64,000 nucleotides of DNA. It comes from Branchipolynoe longqiensis (lineage: Eukaryota > Annelida > Polychaeta > Phyllodocida > Polynoidae). Location of the stretch: positions 38,572,590 to 38,636,589 of the forward strand of contig CM059199.1 in assembly GCA_030323885.1 (NCBI GenBank), read 5' to 3'. Made by a program: the position numbers and the translations under genes. The notes beneath the pieces are model-generated. The model was not told where the DNA came from and did no database searches. It saw only the letters and a list, made by a program, of their open reading frames with translations. This document shows, one piece after another, positions 1 through 10,440 of the stretch. Numbering within the stretch: the first letter of the stretch is position 1; every line of letters starts with the position of its first letter.

Positions 1-45
1 CCTCTCCTCCACTAGCTCGGAGGATTTTGTCATATATATACATAT

Positions 46-241
46 ACAGTAAAACTCCTTAACCGACCAGCTCCACAAATCGACCACTCCCCTATATCGA
101 TCGCTTTATTTGGGTCCCAAACGACCCCACATACAATATACCATTGTACCATTATTCTAACTCTCTAAACCGACCACATCCCTAAATCAACCACTTAAAG
201 TCGGTCCCATGGTTGGTCGATTTAGAGAGGTTTTACTGTGT
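46..241. mobile_element. pogo/Tigger-like MITE
   Basis: A ~195-bp non-autonomous element. The left end begins CAGTAAAACTCC and the right end is the inverse of CAGTAAAACCTCTC, so the ends form terminal inverted repeats of about 25 bp that carry the motif cgaccA on both sides. TA dinucleotides flank it, as expected for Tc1/mariner/pogo insertions. It sits between AT dinucleotide runs (25-45 and 241-270). No coding sequence is present. The superfamily is assigned by TIR style and TA flanks only. Confidence 0.65.
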
Positions 242-270
242 ATACATATATATATATATATACATATATA

Positions 271-874
271 TGGGTCATTCTTTAAAACTGGGCACAAAAG
301 TGTGACATGGAAACTAAAAGTGAATACCTTCCAAATAATAGCAAAATACCTTCCAAATAATAGCCGAATCCAATGTCCTATGAAGGTTTGTATGTTGTGC
401 GTATATCAGAGTTGAAAAAAATGAAATTTCACTTTTCGTATTAGAACTTATTCAAATTGAGCAATACATTAATATCACTCGTGTAATATGAACATCCAAG
501 ACACATCCAGAACCTCATTTTAACATATACAGCATAGTAAAACAAGATTTTATTGATAACCCTTAAGCAGACATGGTTATGACTTACAATAAAAAAGTTG
601 AAAAATAAGTTGAAAACAAGTTTGGCGACATGCATAGTGTAAATGTGTACATTTTCACTTTTTCACATGAGCACAAAATTATATAAGTAAACTGTTAATA
701 TATGCGCACAACAGGTAGTTTCTCGGCAGTCAATCAGCGCAGACAATATGGCTCTAAGCACACCTCCAGACCTCGTACAACATGGCACGACTGACACCTC
801 CCCGGCCCGGACAAGCACTCGCAGCGCACACTAAATCTCTGCTTGGAGCTGAGGGATTGACTCCCAGCGGTGAT
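271..874. other. unique AT-rich sequence, no gene seen
   Basis: No repeat family or gene is recognised. The phrase CTTCCAAATAATAGC occurs twice (about 328-360), and a close variant recurs near 39380, so part of this may be an old dispersed repeat. 735-880 is more GC-rich but has no convincing ORF. Confidence 0.4.
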
Positions 875-885
875 GAGGTTCTGGA

Positions 886-1232
886 TTTTGTTTGTTTGTT
901 TGATGTTGTTTTACATCCTAGCAACATCTAAGGTCATATCAGGATGGGCACCGACTTGTGACAGTGCACACTAATGGTGACTTTATAATGCTGTCCCACT
1001 GGGAAACCAGGCGGCCGGCACCATGACCTGGTATCCCACTCAGTCACATTATCCTGACACTGAGCACACCAGTTCTTGCCCTATCCTAATAATGCCGAGC
1101 GCCTGGCTAGGAAGCAACAGGTATCAATTTTTAAGTCATTGGTTTGACTCGACCTGGGTTCGAACCCACGACCCTCGATCTACCAGTACGGGAGACGGAC
1201 GCTCTAACTCATTCGGCCATCCCGTCTGCTTC
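886..1232 (-). mobile_element. SINE family 1, full length, minus
   Basis: A tRNA-derived SINE. Read on the minus strand it has a tRNA-like head with a B box (GGTTCGAACCC), a ~200-bp body and a tail of TTTG/CAAA repeats. An exact 11-bp target duplication (gaggttctgga) lies at 875-885 and 1233-1243, which fixes the ends and shows insertion by target-primed reverse transcription. The ORF starting at 1023 lies mostly in this SINE and is not a gene. Confidence 0.85.
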
Positions 1233-1367
1233 GAGGTTCTGGAAGAATGCGCCTGCGCTAAGTCTGTGACAGACCCGGAAGGGAGCTGTCACGTGGTGCG
1301 GAGGAGCGCACTACGTATTCCCCGGTGTGTGTATGTGTGTGTGTGTGGGAGGGGGTGCGGGACTAGG

Positions 1368-1426
1368 GGGTGGTGCAGGCGTCCGCTTCTCGTGGGATCA
1401 ATCCCCGGCCGAGTCGAACTGACATT
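1368..1426 (+). mobile_element. SINE family 1 head fragment, plus
   Basis: A tRNA-like head ending in the typical ccgagtcgaac, with a B-box-like atcaatccccg. The rest of the body is missing. It abuts an antisense SINE at 1436, so this looks like an old SINE interrupted by another copy. Confidence 0.5.
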
Positions 1427-1435
1427 TTCGTTAAG

Positions 1436-1710
1436 TTTGATGGTTGGTTGTTGAAGTTTTAAGTCCTGGCAACATCTAAGGTCATATAAGGACGGGTTCC
1501 GAGTTGTGACAGTGCACACTCATGGCGACTTTATAGTGATGCCCCACTGGGAAATCAGGCTGTTGGCGCCATGATCGGATATCCCACTCAGCCACAAAGG
1601 CTAGGAAGCAATGCGTATATATTGTGTAAGTCATTGGCTCGACCTAGAATCAAACTTTCAATCGTCTACACGGGAAGCCTGCGCTCTACCGATTCGGCCA
1701 CCGCGTCTAG
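1436..1710 (-). mobile_element. SINE family 1, minus, internally shortened
   Basis: Tail, body and tRNA-like head are in the usual order on the minus strand, but about 60 bp of body is missing around 1598. Diverged direct repeats (tgacattttcgtta at 1421 and tgacatgttagtta near 1711) may be its target duplication. The head is the variant with ccgattcggccaccgcgtc. Confidence 0.7.
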
Positions 1711-1950
1711 TGACATGTTAGTTAGCATCTACCGTTGCTGGGATTGGGTATGTATTGGATAGTTAATTGCCAGGATAGTGTGACTGAATGATACATTGTC
1801 TCATGGTGCTGGATCCATGGTATTCCAGTCATGGCTTCAGATTTCTTTTCAGACCTATGTCACCAATCGTTCACTGATTGCACCAACCCTATGATGTCTT
1901 ATGTTATTATTATCCCTTAAATTTGAAACGTAGCTGTTTTGCTCGGTGTT
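1711..1950. other. unique sequence, no gene seen
   Basis: No repeat family, RNA gene or ORF recognised. Confidence 0.4.
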
Positions 1951-1955
1951 AGTAG

Positions 1956-2541
1956 TATGCAGGTTTTGCAGGTATAGCAATACCTCAGGGAGTTTAACGC
2001 CCCTGCCTTGCAGAGTTGTAAACCACTGCCTTGTGGTACAGGTTCTTGACAGAACCGAAGGCTAAGGGAGCAAACCCTAAACAGAAAACCATGTCACTGT
2101 GGCAGCATTAAGGGTGGTTGATGTATGGAACTCCCAACATCTCCCGACCAGCCACTGCAGGGACATATAGTTTTGCGCCTGTCTTGACATGTTCTTGCCG
2201 GTGTGAAACCTCTATTTGCTTCCCGAGAGAGTGCCGCTGGTAACTTGCAAAAGCCAGCAGCACTTCAACACTTTTGCAGGCAGCTTTCATGAAATGAGGA
2301 TGTCATCAGACAGGCTACCAAAGCAGATCCTCTCTCCTTGACTGTCTTCTGGTTACAGACAGAGAGGGCACCCTCGTCGCCGGTTCAAGGATACCATCAA
2401 GATAAACCTGAAGCTGAGAGACATTAAGACCGACTCATGGACGCAACTCTCACAGCAGAGAGCTAAATGGAGAGCGGCAGTCAAGTAATGAAAGCAGTCT
2501 TTGTCGCATCGCGACTGACAGCATGATGATGATAGTAGTAT
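1956..2541 (+). mobile_element. chimeric repeat: 340-nt module joined to LINE 3' tail
   Basis: 1956-2296 is a module that starts TATGCAGG and ends TTTCATGAAATG. It is repeated at 14873, 63741 and, inverted, at 54864-55200. From 2297 it continues as the last ~240 bp of the LINE seen at 26014-26602, beginning AGGATGTCATC and ending in ATG repeats. At the junction the module's final ATG also matches the LINE base order (catgaggatg), so there is 3-bp microhomology. There is no coding potential in the module. Confidence 0.7.
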
Positions 2542-3090
2542 AGGGAAAAGGGGGGTTGCCTCAGTTTCAATGTAATTTACAAAGCAACACAGCATACTAG
2601 TTTAAAGTTGTATTTATTAAAGTTCCAGCAGTGTAAGTCTTTTTTGTTCAACAAGAAGTTCAAATTCAACAAGAAGTTCAATAATACAGTGAGGTCATAG
2701 AAGCTTTAGCCCTTGCCCTTTAGTAAGTGTCCAAGTGGGGTCGGGTGGTTGGCAGTCTTAAGGCTAGTCAGTGTCCTCCTTGTACCTGTGTCAAAGTGCA
2801 CTCACTGCCTCAGAACCTGGCCTTATATAAGCCCGGACACGGTTATCAATAGGCGGCGAGAAATTAAAAAAGGCCCCTGCAGATGGCAGTCCGATAGTGT
2901 TTACTTAGGCTAATCAGGTGTTGTATCTTAAAAGTGAAGATAGGCAGCGCTGGCACACAAGACATATACTAATACAATCATTTCTCGATAGGTGGCAGCA
3001 TGCAGTCATCCTTAGTTACTAGGAAGGCTATGGCTGTATCCGCGCACCAAAGTACCCATGTTGCTGAGCATCACGGACAATTCACATGGT
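2542..3090. other. unique sequence, no gene seen
   Basis: Contains a short direct repeat, ttcaacaagaagttca (about 2648 and 2664). Nothing else is recognised. Confidence 0.35.
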
Positions 3091-3119
3091 CTGGTGGACT
3101 TTTGCAGTGTCCTTTGCAA

Positions 3120-3215
3120 ATGAAGCGAAACACCAGGCCTAGTGCTGGGTTCAAATCCACATTGCTGCCATTCCGGGGATAGCGCCATATCCATTAGTCT
3201 ACCTAGGCTCCCTAA
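3120..3215 (-). mobile_element. SINE family 2 tRNA-like head, minus fragment
   Basis: On the minus strand it reads GGGAGCCTAGGTAGACTAATGG followed by a B-box-like GGATTTGAACCC. It matches the internal tRNA-like part of family 2 (compare 21615-21800). Its outer parts are not recognisable. Confidence 0.5.
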
Positions 3216-3404
3216 CACATTCACTTACTCACATGCATGTGTCATTTACACTTAGTGGGGCTGGCTGTGCATTTCAGTACACTATCCTGGTAACAAACAT
3301 CACTTTCCTCAGTATGATCATATATGTTGCTAGGACTGGAGGTAAAACCCAATTGTGATCTCATGCTTGTTAGCAATTTTCTTTAGGGATGTATTTAACA
3401 TCAC

Positions 3405-3640
3405 AACCAGAATGAGTGGAGCATCCGTCTCACGTGTTGTGATGAGTTGGGATTTGAACCCGCAGGTTCGAACCCTGCTCGAGTCAAACTAATGACCAGA
3501 ACAAAATTATACTTTTCGCTATCTACCCTGGTGCTTGGAATTATAGGGAAAAGAGTAGTGGACTGAGGAAGACTGATTTTCCGTGAATAACATTTACCAA
3601 GCTTATTCAAGTAATGCACCAACAAAAGAAAAAAAAGAAC
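3405..3640 (+). mobile_element. SINE family 1b, plus
   Basis: A tRNA-like head with two consecutive B-box-like motifs (ggatttgaaccc then ggttcgaaccc), the common family 1 middle, then the alternative 3' tail that reads AGTGGACTGAGGAAGAC and ends in A-rich repeats. The front of the head has a short deletion (ccag joined to aatgag). Confidence 0.75.
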
Positions 3641-4008
3641 AAAGTGCATTATGCATAACCACTCTGACTGATTCTGGGAATATTTAATGTTCTGTTTACC
3701 ATGGTTCTATGCAATGGTCTGTTAGTACAACACACCCTTGGGAACCTCTCATAAGTCAGCATGATGGAGTCTCGTAAGTTCTCCTGATGGGGGTCCTGTA
3801 GCCTCGACTAACACATGGCTAACTTCTCACACCAATTTATACCAATATCGAGGGCTCCATCCATCCAGCCAACCTCAAACAAAACTTCAGAAGTTTGTAG
3901 TAAGTTTGAAGTTGGGTAACCTAGATTGATTGGGGTTTTTCAGGCACCAACACATGAGGCGTAAACAGGACGCGTGGAGAGTTGGTACGGGGGGGGGGGG
4001 TCTTCGGG
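3641..4008. other. unique sequence ending in a G run
   Basis: No gene recognised. Ends in a run of G near 3990-4000 and a second at 4007. Confidence 0.35.
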
Positions 4009-4080
4009 GGGGCTTTATAGTCTGCCCCAGTTGGATCTGATTCCGTGACTCGATACCATGACCCAACAGTCCTTGCCGTC
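4009..4080 (-). mobile_element. SINE family 1 body fragment, minus
   Basis: A degenerate match to the family 1 body (ctttatagtctgcccca, ataccatgaccca, agtccttgcc). No head or tail can be seen. Confidence 0.4.
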
Positions 4081-4121
4081 ATACCGCCCATTTACCATGA
4101 TTGTGAATACCTCCGCAGGGA

Positions 4122-4457
4122 ACCGGACGTGGTGGCCGAATCGGTAGAGTAGAGGCTTCTCTTGTGGAAAGTCAGAAGTTCTTAATGTCGCTGAGTCAAA
4201 CCAATGACTTACTAAATGTCTACTGGTTGCTACCTTGCCTGACACTCGGCATTGATAGGATATTAGAGGGACTGGTTAGCTCAGTGTCAGGATGATGTGA
4301 CTGAATGGGAAATTTGGTCATGGTGTCAGTGGCCTGGTCTCCCAGTGGGACAGCACTATAAAGTCACCATGAGTGCGCACTGTCACAAGTGGGTACCCCA
4401 TCCTGATATTACCTTTGCGCGATGTTGCCAGGATGTAAAACCCCAACAAATAAGCAA
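4122..4457 (+). mobile_element. SINE family 1, plus
   Basis: Head variant with cggacgtggtggccgaatcggtagag, standard body, and tail ending aaaaccccaacaaa. The B box is eroded (agttcttaatg). Nearly full length. Confidence 0.75.
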
Positions 4458-4561
4458 CTCTTTTGTTTGTTTAGCGAACCCCTCCCCCCTGCCCACAGGC
4501 AGAGTATCAAATACCTTTGGTCTGACTCGGCCGATGGAGTCAGACCATCCTGTGTCAAAAC

Positions 4562-4805
4562 TGGTTGGTCGGTTGTTAGGAGTCATCTAAGGTCATATCA
4601 GGATGGGTAGCGACTTGTGACAATGTGCACTCATGATGACTTTTTAGTGCTGCCCCACTGGGAGACCACGCTGTCAGTACCATGACCTGATATCCCACTC
4701 AGTAAATAGGTCCCACTGAGCCAACCAGTCCTTGCCCTATTCTATATATTCTGAGCAGCTGGTTAGGAAGCGACAAGTATACATTTTTAAGTCATTGGTT
4801 TGAGG
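4562..4805 (-). mobile_element. SINE family 1, minus, head missing
   Basis: Tail and body are present and the copy stops just inside the sequence next to the head (cattggtttgag). With the plus copy at 4122-4457 it forms an inverted pair about 100 bp apart. Confidence 0.7.
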
Positions 4806-5021
4806 CCAGCTCAGACAGAGTGTTGGTGACGTGGTGATGGCCCCCCCTCCTTCCCCCCTCCTCCCCCTCCCCCCCGCCACCCCCCCACGGAAACAATCTT
4901 CAGTTTTTAGTGTGCGCAGGTTGGGGAGCATTCCTTTTTTCTTTGTTTTTTTCTTGAAGATTTATACTGCCCGTCATAGATAACTCTGAATAGACTTGTT
5001 TTCACCATTAGACAGTGTGTC

Positions 5022-5262
5022 GATAGAAAGCCTGAGCCTACACTTTTACCGACCCTAGGGGTTTTTAACCTCCCATACCACATAGACGTGGTATGAGAGC
5101 AACTGGCCTTTGATGATGCTGTAAGTTATACACAGTGGTGGAAATCCAAATTGGCAGAGGTGGGGGGGGCATAGGGAATCGAACCACTAACATTCAAATT
5201 AGGAGTCTGACCTTGAAAAAAGTCAGACATTCTAACCACACCGCCACAGAGAACACCACTTT
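5022..5262 (-). mobile_element. SINE family 3, minus
   Basis: On the minus strand a long tRNA-like head with the duplicated stem phrase gtcagac/gtctgac and a B-box-like ggttcgattccc, then a body with caaaggccagttgctctc and ggtcggtaaaagtgtag. Close relatives lie at 43823 and 58498. The 3' tail is missing here. Confidence 0.75.
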
Positions 5263-5324
5263 TCTCGTTTGAATGACGACAGTCGTTTTAAAAACGGCGT
5301 CTTAACCGACACAGGAATACTGTG

Positions 5325-5432
5325 TTTGTTGGTGGTTTATGTCCTAGCAATATCTAAGGTCATATGAGGACGGGTAACGATTTGTGACAGTTCACACTCA
5401 TCGTGACTTTATAGTGCTACCCCACTAGGGAA
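5325..5432 (-). mobile_element. SINE family 1, minus, 5'-truncated
   Basis: Only the 3' part is present: the tail with gtcctagcaatatctaagg and about 70 bp of body. 5' truncation is usual for target-primed reverse transcription. Confidence 0.65.
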
Positions 5433-5622
5433 TAATGTGAGGCTGTGTGTACCTCATTCTGACATAATAACTTTGTCGCTGGTTTTCCTGATGACATATA
5501 CTACTAGAAAACTATAAATTATGTTAAACTAAGTGCATTAAAAACCAGGCTAGTTATTTAGGGAACTAGTTAGTAAATCACCCAATGAATATTGAACAAT
5601 ATTTCATTGTCTGTGTCAATGC

Positions 5623-6058
5623 TAAAGTGGCTGTCACACCTGGCCGGATTGAGCAATGGACAGAATTGTCTAGTCAGTGGTGTTCGGGTGTGATAAGTAT
5701 CAACATGTATTAAAATGTGTCAAAATGTGTCAAAATGTTGCGATATCGGGTCAAAGGCCGCTGGATGAACGGACATGAAACGGACATGAAACGGACATGA
5801 AACGGACATGAAACGGACATGAAACGGACATGAAACGGACATGAAACAGACATGAAACGGACATAAACGAATAGCCAATGGAAGGTAAGCAGACTAAACG
5901 GACTCAAACCGGACAAGAAACGTAGACGTCAATCTGGCACCATCCTTTCCAAGTTTTGTGCATGTTCAAAACTTGTATGGACACAAACCAGACATCAACA
6001 GACTTTGTTCGGTTTCTTTCCGATTCCTCCAATCCGGCGAGGTGTGACAGGCGCCTTA
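5623..6058. mobile_element. MITE family M3 with internal 11-bp minisatellite
   Basis: The ends are inverted repeats: TAAAGTGGCTGTCACACC on the left and the inverse of TAAGGCGCCTGTCACACC on the right, extending into ccggattg. A second copy lies at 52259-52609 in the opposite orientation. Its interior holds a tandem array of ggacatgaaac. No transposase ORF is present. I cannot name the superfamily. Confidence 0.7.
5771..5868. repeat. 11-bp minisatellite inside MITE M3
   Basis: Nine tandem copies of ggacatgaaac, the last two with single changes. The other copy of this MITE has only about three units (52450-52485), so the array length is unstable. The minus ORF 5710-5916 is a by-product. Confidence 0.9.
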
Positions 6059-6237
6059 TGGTCCAAGCCCTCCTACTTAATTAGTGTGGTGCGATTAGGT
6101 CCCTATGGTCACGGATGGCTGTCCCCAGTTGTCCTACCACGACCACACAGAGAGGGGGGGGAAGTTGTATTCCATGCATTCAGATACGCCATACAACTCA
6201 GTGCTCTGCTCTCATTTGACGTACATAACGGAACTAA

Positions 6238-6480
6238 CCATAGGGGTTTTCCGAATAAGTTAGAGCGTCGATCTCCCGTGTTGGTATATCATGGGATCAT
6301 GGGTTCGAACCCTGGTCGAGCCAAACAAAAGATATACAAAATTGATACTTGTCGCTTTCTAGCCTGGTGCTCGGCATTATTAGGATAGGGCAAGGAGCAG
6401 TGGAATGAGGAAGACCAATAGTCCGCGATTGAAATTTACCCTGCTTAATCAACTAATGTACACAAAAAACAACAAAAAAC
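6238..6480 (+). mobile_element. SINE family 1b, plus
   Basis: tRNA-like head with B box ggttcgaaccc, family 1 middle up to ggatagggcaagg, then the alternative tail agcagtggaatgaggaagacc ending in caacaaaaaac. Confidence 0.75.
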
Positions 6481-6596
6481 ATTGCTGTGACAAGAGAGTG
6501 CCCCCCACCCCCTCCATTCCCTGCCACCCGACCCGCACCACACACAAATAACTCACCCACCACTCGGTCATGTTCACCTCTTGGAGCAGAAAGAAG

Positions 6597-6890
6597 TGTA
6601 GTAGTCCTGAAATGAGCCCCACCGCCACACCTTGGCGGCAGATAATTACGACACCCACTGTTGCAGGTGGCGGCAGGCTAGCTGGTGGGCGGGTCCCCAT
6701 ATCGACTGGCTTTACTGCATTCAGCTAGTGGCTCCCCACAACTGGAAAGGTTATCTGCGACCTGGCTTATTCTGTGATGTTGCAGTGGGTGAAAATAGAG
6801 CAATACACGTGGAAGCATACATTACTTCTTGTCATAATGCCTTTCGATGTTGTTTTCAAGAAGACAGATCATGACGAACCAGCCATACGC
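6597..6890 (+). repeat. dispersed repeat family F4
   Basis: Begins tgtagtagtcctgaaatgag and contains ggtggcggcaggctagc and tatctgcgacctggc. Related copies lie at 19828-20510 (split by a SINE) and 44887-45110. There is no head or tail typical of a SINE, so its class is unknown. Confidence 0.55.
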
Positions 6891-7483
6891 AGCCTATCCC
6901 AAAAGGAAAACAGACCTCAGTATGATTGATAACGCATTACTTTCATACACAATCATTATAATAGTTCACAATTCCAAGAATTGTGAGCCATTATTTAATG
7001 GCTACATTTTCTCTCAAATAAATTGCAAACCTTTGGAGTATGGGCACAATTACTGACTGGATAGAATCTCTGCTTTCAATGAAGCAAGTCACGAGAACCC
7101 TCTCCGTGTTGTCTTGCATTTCAATCTCAATTGAATCAAGGCCATCACTAATACCATGGGTAATACTAGTCAATACCTTGTCTGTTAACACTCAACCTTT
7201 CTAAGGTGAGACAATGACAGAATGATGCAATGCTTTGTTTTAGTATGCCTTATTAAAGCTGATTCTAATTGTACTAGGTTCCTAATATAAACATGTTATT
7301 CAGAAGTAGATAGCCATGCCAGCATTGTTGGGAAACAATAGGTTCCACATTCTAATGATGATCGAATATACTATTTCCACCACCCATTCGGCCTAGAGTG
7401 GTACTAACAATAATTAATATCGTGAGGAGTAGCTCGCCCTGGAGCATGCTCCATGTAAATTGTGTTATCGACTATTTCGTACA
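6891..7483. other. unique sequence, no gene seen
   Basis: AT-rich. An inverted repeat (acaattccaagaattgtg) lies at 6969. The ORFs here (for example minus 6991-7191) show no family features. Confidence 0.35.
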
Positions 7484-8790
7484 AGTGGCAGGCACCCTGT
7501 TGTGGGGATATATTAAGACACGCTGCGCTCTGCTGTGGATATATTTATTATACAGATGGCACCCTGCTGTAGCAATACATTAGTACAGGTGGCGCCCTGC
7601 TGTTGGGATACATTAACACAGGTGGCACCCTGCTGTTGGGATACATTAACACAGGTGGCGCCCTGCTGTAGGAATACATTAGTACAGGTGGCGCCCTGCT
7701 GTGGGGATACACTAACACAGGTGGCGCTCTGCTGTAGGTACACCTTAATACAGGTGGCGCCCTGCTGTGGGGATACATTAACGCAGGTGGCGCTCTGCTG
7801 TAGGAACACCTTAATACAGGTGGCACCCTGCTCTGGGGATACATTAATGCAGGTGGTGCTCTGCTGTAGGAACACCTTAATACAGGTGGCGCATTGCTGT
7901 GGGGATAAATTAATACAGATATCTTCTTGCTGTGGGGATATATCAATGTCATCCTGCAGTGGGAGTACATTATTGCAGGTGGTGTATTGCTGTGGGGATA
8001 CATTAATATAGTTACCGTCCTGCTGTGGGAGTACATTAATACAAATGATGTCTTGCTGTGGGGATATATCAATACAGATGGCATCCTGCTGTGGGGGTAT
8101 ATTAATACAGGTGGTGTCTTGCTGTGGGGGTGCATTAATACAGGTGGTGTATTGCTGTGGGGGTAAAGTAATACAGGTGGTGTCTTGCTGTGGGGGTAAC
8201 TAATATAGGTGAGGTCCTGCTGTGGGGATACATTAATACAGGTGGTGTATTGCTGTGGGGATAAATTAATACAGGTGGTGTCTTGCTGTGGGGGTATATT
8301 AAATGAGGTGGTGTCTTACTGTGGGGATATAGCAATACAGATGGATTCCTGCTGCGGGGGTACATTAATGCAGGTGGTGTCTTGCTGTGGGGATACATTA
8401 ATACAGTTAACATCCTGCTGTGAGGGTAGCTTAATACAGGTGGCGTCCTACTGTAGGGATGTATTAATGCAGGTTGCCCCCTGGTGTGGAGATACATTAA
8501 TGCAGGTTGCAGCCTTCATGAGGGATATATATTAATACTGGTGGCACCATTCAAGAGGGATATATTAATATATGTGGCCCCATCCTGTGGTGATGCATTA
8601 ATACAGGTGGCACCGCTAAGCGGGAACACACTAATGGTGCCCTGCTAGGGATATCATTTTCTACAAATGACGCCCTGCTGTTGAGGTACATTAATACAGG
8701 TGGCGCCCTGCTAGGATTATACTTTCCGACAAATGACGCCCTGCTGTGGAGGTACATTAATATAGGTGGCTTCCTACTGCGGGAATTAAA
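7484..8790. repeat. 33-bp minisatellite array
   Basis: About 37-38 tandem copies of a ~33-bp unit like ggtggcgccctgctgtggggatacattaataca, degenerate toward the right end. Because 33 is divisible by three, long ORFs are open on both strands (plus 7535-8011; minus 7548-8135) and would encode repeats such as VAPCCGDTLIQ. Nothing else supports translation. Confidence 0.92.
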
Positions 8791-8880
8791 TGACGTCATC
8801 AGTGGGGTACTAAATATTCCATCGGTGACTCCTCTCTGCTGGCACACCGGAAGTCACCGGAAGTCACTGATGACGTCACA
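8791..8880. promoter_or_regulatory. CRE/ETS motif cluster
   Basis: Two perfect cAMP-response-element palindromes, TGACGTCA (8791 and 8871), flank two adjacent ETS-type sites (accggaagt, twice, 8847-8865). Such clusters occur in animal promoters, but there is no TSS or gene evidence here. It lies directly at the edge of the 33-bp satellite. Confidence 0.3.
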
Positions 8881-9188
8881 GAGGTTGGTTTGCTTTGACG
8901 CACCAGGCATTCATGCGGCTGTATGCAGATACTTAAGCATTGAGGTCTTACCGCCAGTGAAATAAAGTGAAGTCATCATTTCATCCGGGTCGGGGACGCT
9001 CCCTGTAGTTAGTTGCTCATGAGAACGGGCGCAAAGGTCTCTGGGTAATTATCAATGATGAGTTCTCGTGGACGGGCACTGCAGGACTGTGGGAGTCGAA
9101 CCACCGGGTCGCAGTGGCGACTGACTGACTCGTAGGTTAGGGGTCAGATTGTCATCGGAGTGAATTAAATGTGAGGGAAGTTGGGGAG
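8881..9188. other. unique sequence with weak tRNA-like B box
   Basis: On the minus strand ggttcgactccc (near 9093-9104) fits a pol III B box, but no A box or cloverleaf could be placed. No gene is recognised. Confidence 0.25.
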
Positions 9189-10255
9189 AATGGGAGGAGC
9201 AGGGTAATGGGAGGAAGGGGAGGAAGGGGAGGAAGGGGAGGAAGGGAAGGAAGGGGAGGAAGAAGGGAGGAAGGGGAGGAAGGGCAGGAAAGGGAGGAAG
9301 GGGAGGAAGGGGAGGAAGGGTGGGAAGGGTGGGAAGGGTGGGAAGGGTAGGAAGGGTAGGAAGGGTAGGAAGGGGAGGAAGGGGAGGAAGGGGAGGAAGG
9401 GGAGGAAGGGGAGGAAGGGGAGGAAGGGGAGGAAGGGTGGGAAGGGTGGGAAGGGTAGGAAGGGGAGGACGGGAGGAAGGGGAGGACGGGGAGGAAGGGG
9501 GGGAGGGGAGGAAGGGGAGGAAGGGGAGGAAGGGGAGGAAGGGGAGGAAGGGGAGGAAGGGGAGGAAGGGGAGGAAGGGTATGAAGGGTGGGAAGGGTAG
9601 GAAGGGTGGGAAGGGTAGGAAGGGGAGGACGGGGAGGAAGGGGATGAAGGGTGGGAAGGCGAGGAAGGGGAGGAAGGGGAGGAAGGGGAGGAAGGGGAGG
9701 AAGGAAGAGGAGGTAGAGGAAGGAGAGATGGGAAATAAGGGAAAGGAGGGAGACGAGAGAGATGAGAAAGAAGAGAGAGAGGAAACAGAGCGAGAGGAGA
9801 TATAGGAGAGAGGGGAGAGCGACAGGAGGGGGACGAGGGTGACGAGGGAGATTAGGGAGAGAATGGGATACGAGGGAGAAGAGGGATATGAGGGAGATGA
9901 TGGAGATGAGTGAGAGGAGGGAGAGGAACAAATTGAGGGACAGGAAGGAGAGGAGGGAGTGGAGGGAGAGGAGGGAGAGGATGGGATACGAGGAGAGGAG
10001 GGATAGGAGGGAGAGGAGGCAGAAGAAGAAGAAATGGAGGGAGAGGAAGGAGAGGAGGGAGAGGAGCGACAGGGGTGAGAGGAGGAAGAGGAGGGAGAGG
10101 AGGAAGAGGAGGGAGAGGAGAGAGATGAGGGAGAGGAGGGAGAGGAGGGAAAGGAGGGAGAGGAGCGATATGATGGAAAGGATTGTGAGGTTGGAGAGGA
10201 TGGATAGAACAGGAGGGATAGAAGAGATGGACGGACAGGAGGGCGAGGAGCCAAC
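9189..10255. repeat. polypurine 9-bp satellite
   Basis: More than 1 kb of almost pure purine on the plus strand. 9189-9700 is mainly ggaaggggag units of 9 bp; 9700-10255 shifts to ggagaggag units with scattered T. The 404-codon minus ORF and the others here are low-complexity artefacts of the 9-bp period. Mirror symmetry and G runs allow triplex or quadruplex DNA. Confidence 0.92.
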
Positions 10256-10440
10256 ACTCTAGTCATACTGAAACATGCTTTCCTCAGTCAACACTATACT
10301 CATACTGAAACCTGCTTTCCTCAGCCAACACTATACTCATACTGAAACATGCTTTCCTCAGCCAACACTATACTCATACTGAAACATGCTTTCCTCAGCC
10401 AACACTCTATTCATACTGAAACATGCTTTCATCAGCCAAC
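10256..10440. repeat. 37-bp satellite, diverged edge variant
   Basis: Five copies of a 37-bp unit with ttcctcagccaac and tactgaaacatgc. It has the same period as the main array that follows but a different sequence, so it is probably an older subfamily at the array edge. Confidence 0.85.

Noticed and set aside
1023..1454. 143-codon ORF
   Set aside because: Runs across an antisense SINE and its flank; no domain.
9052..10266. 404-codon minus ORF, Pro/Ser/Leu-rich
   Set aside because: Lies entirely in the 9-bp polypurine satellite; the period of three codons keeps frames open. No start context or domain.
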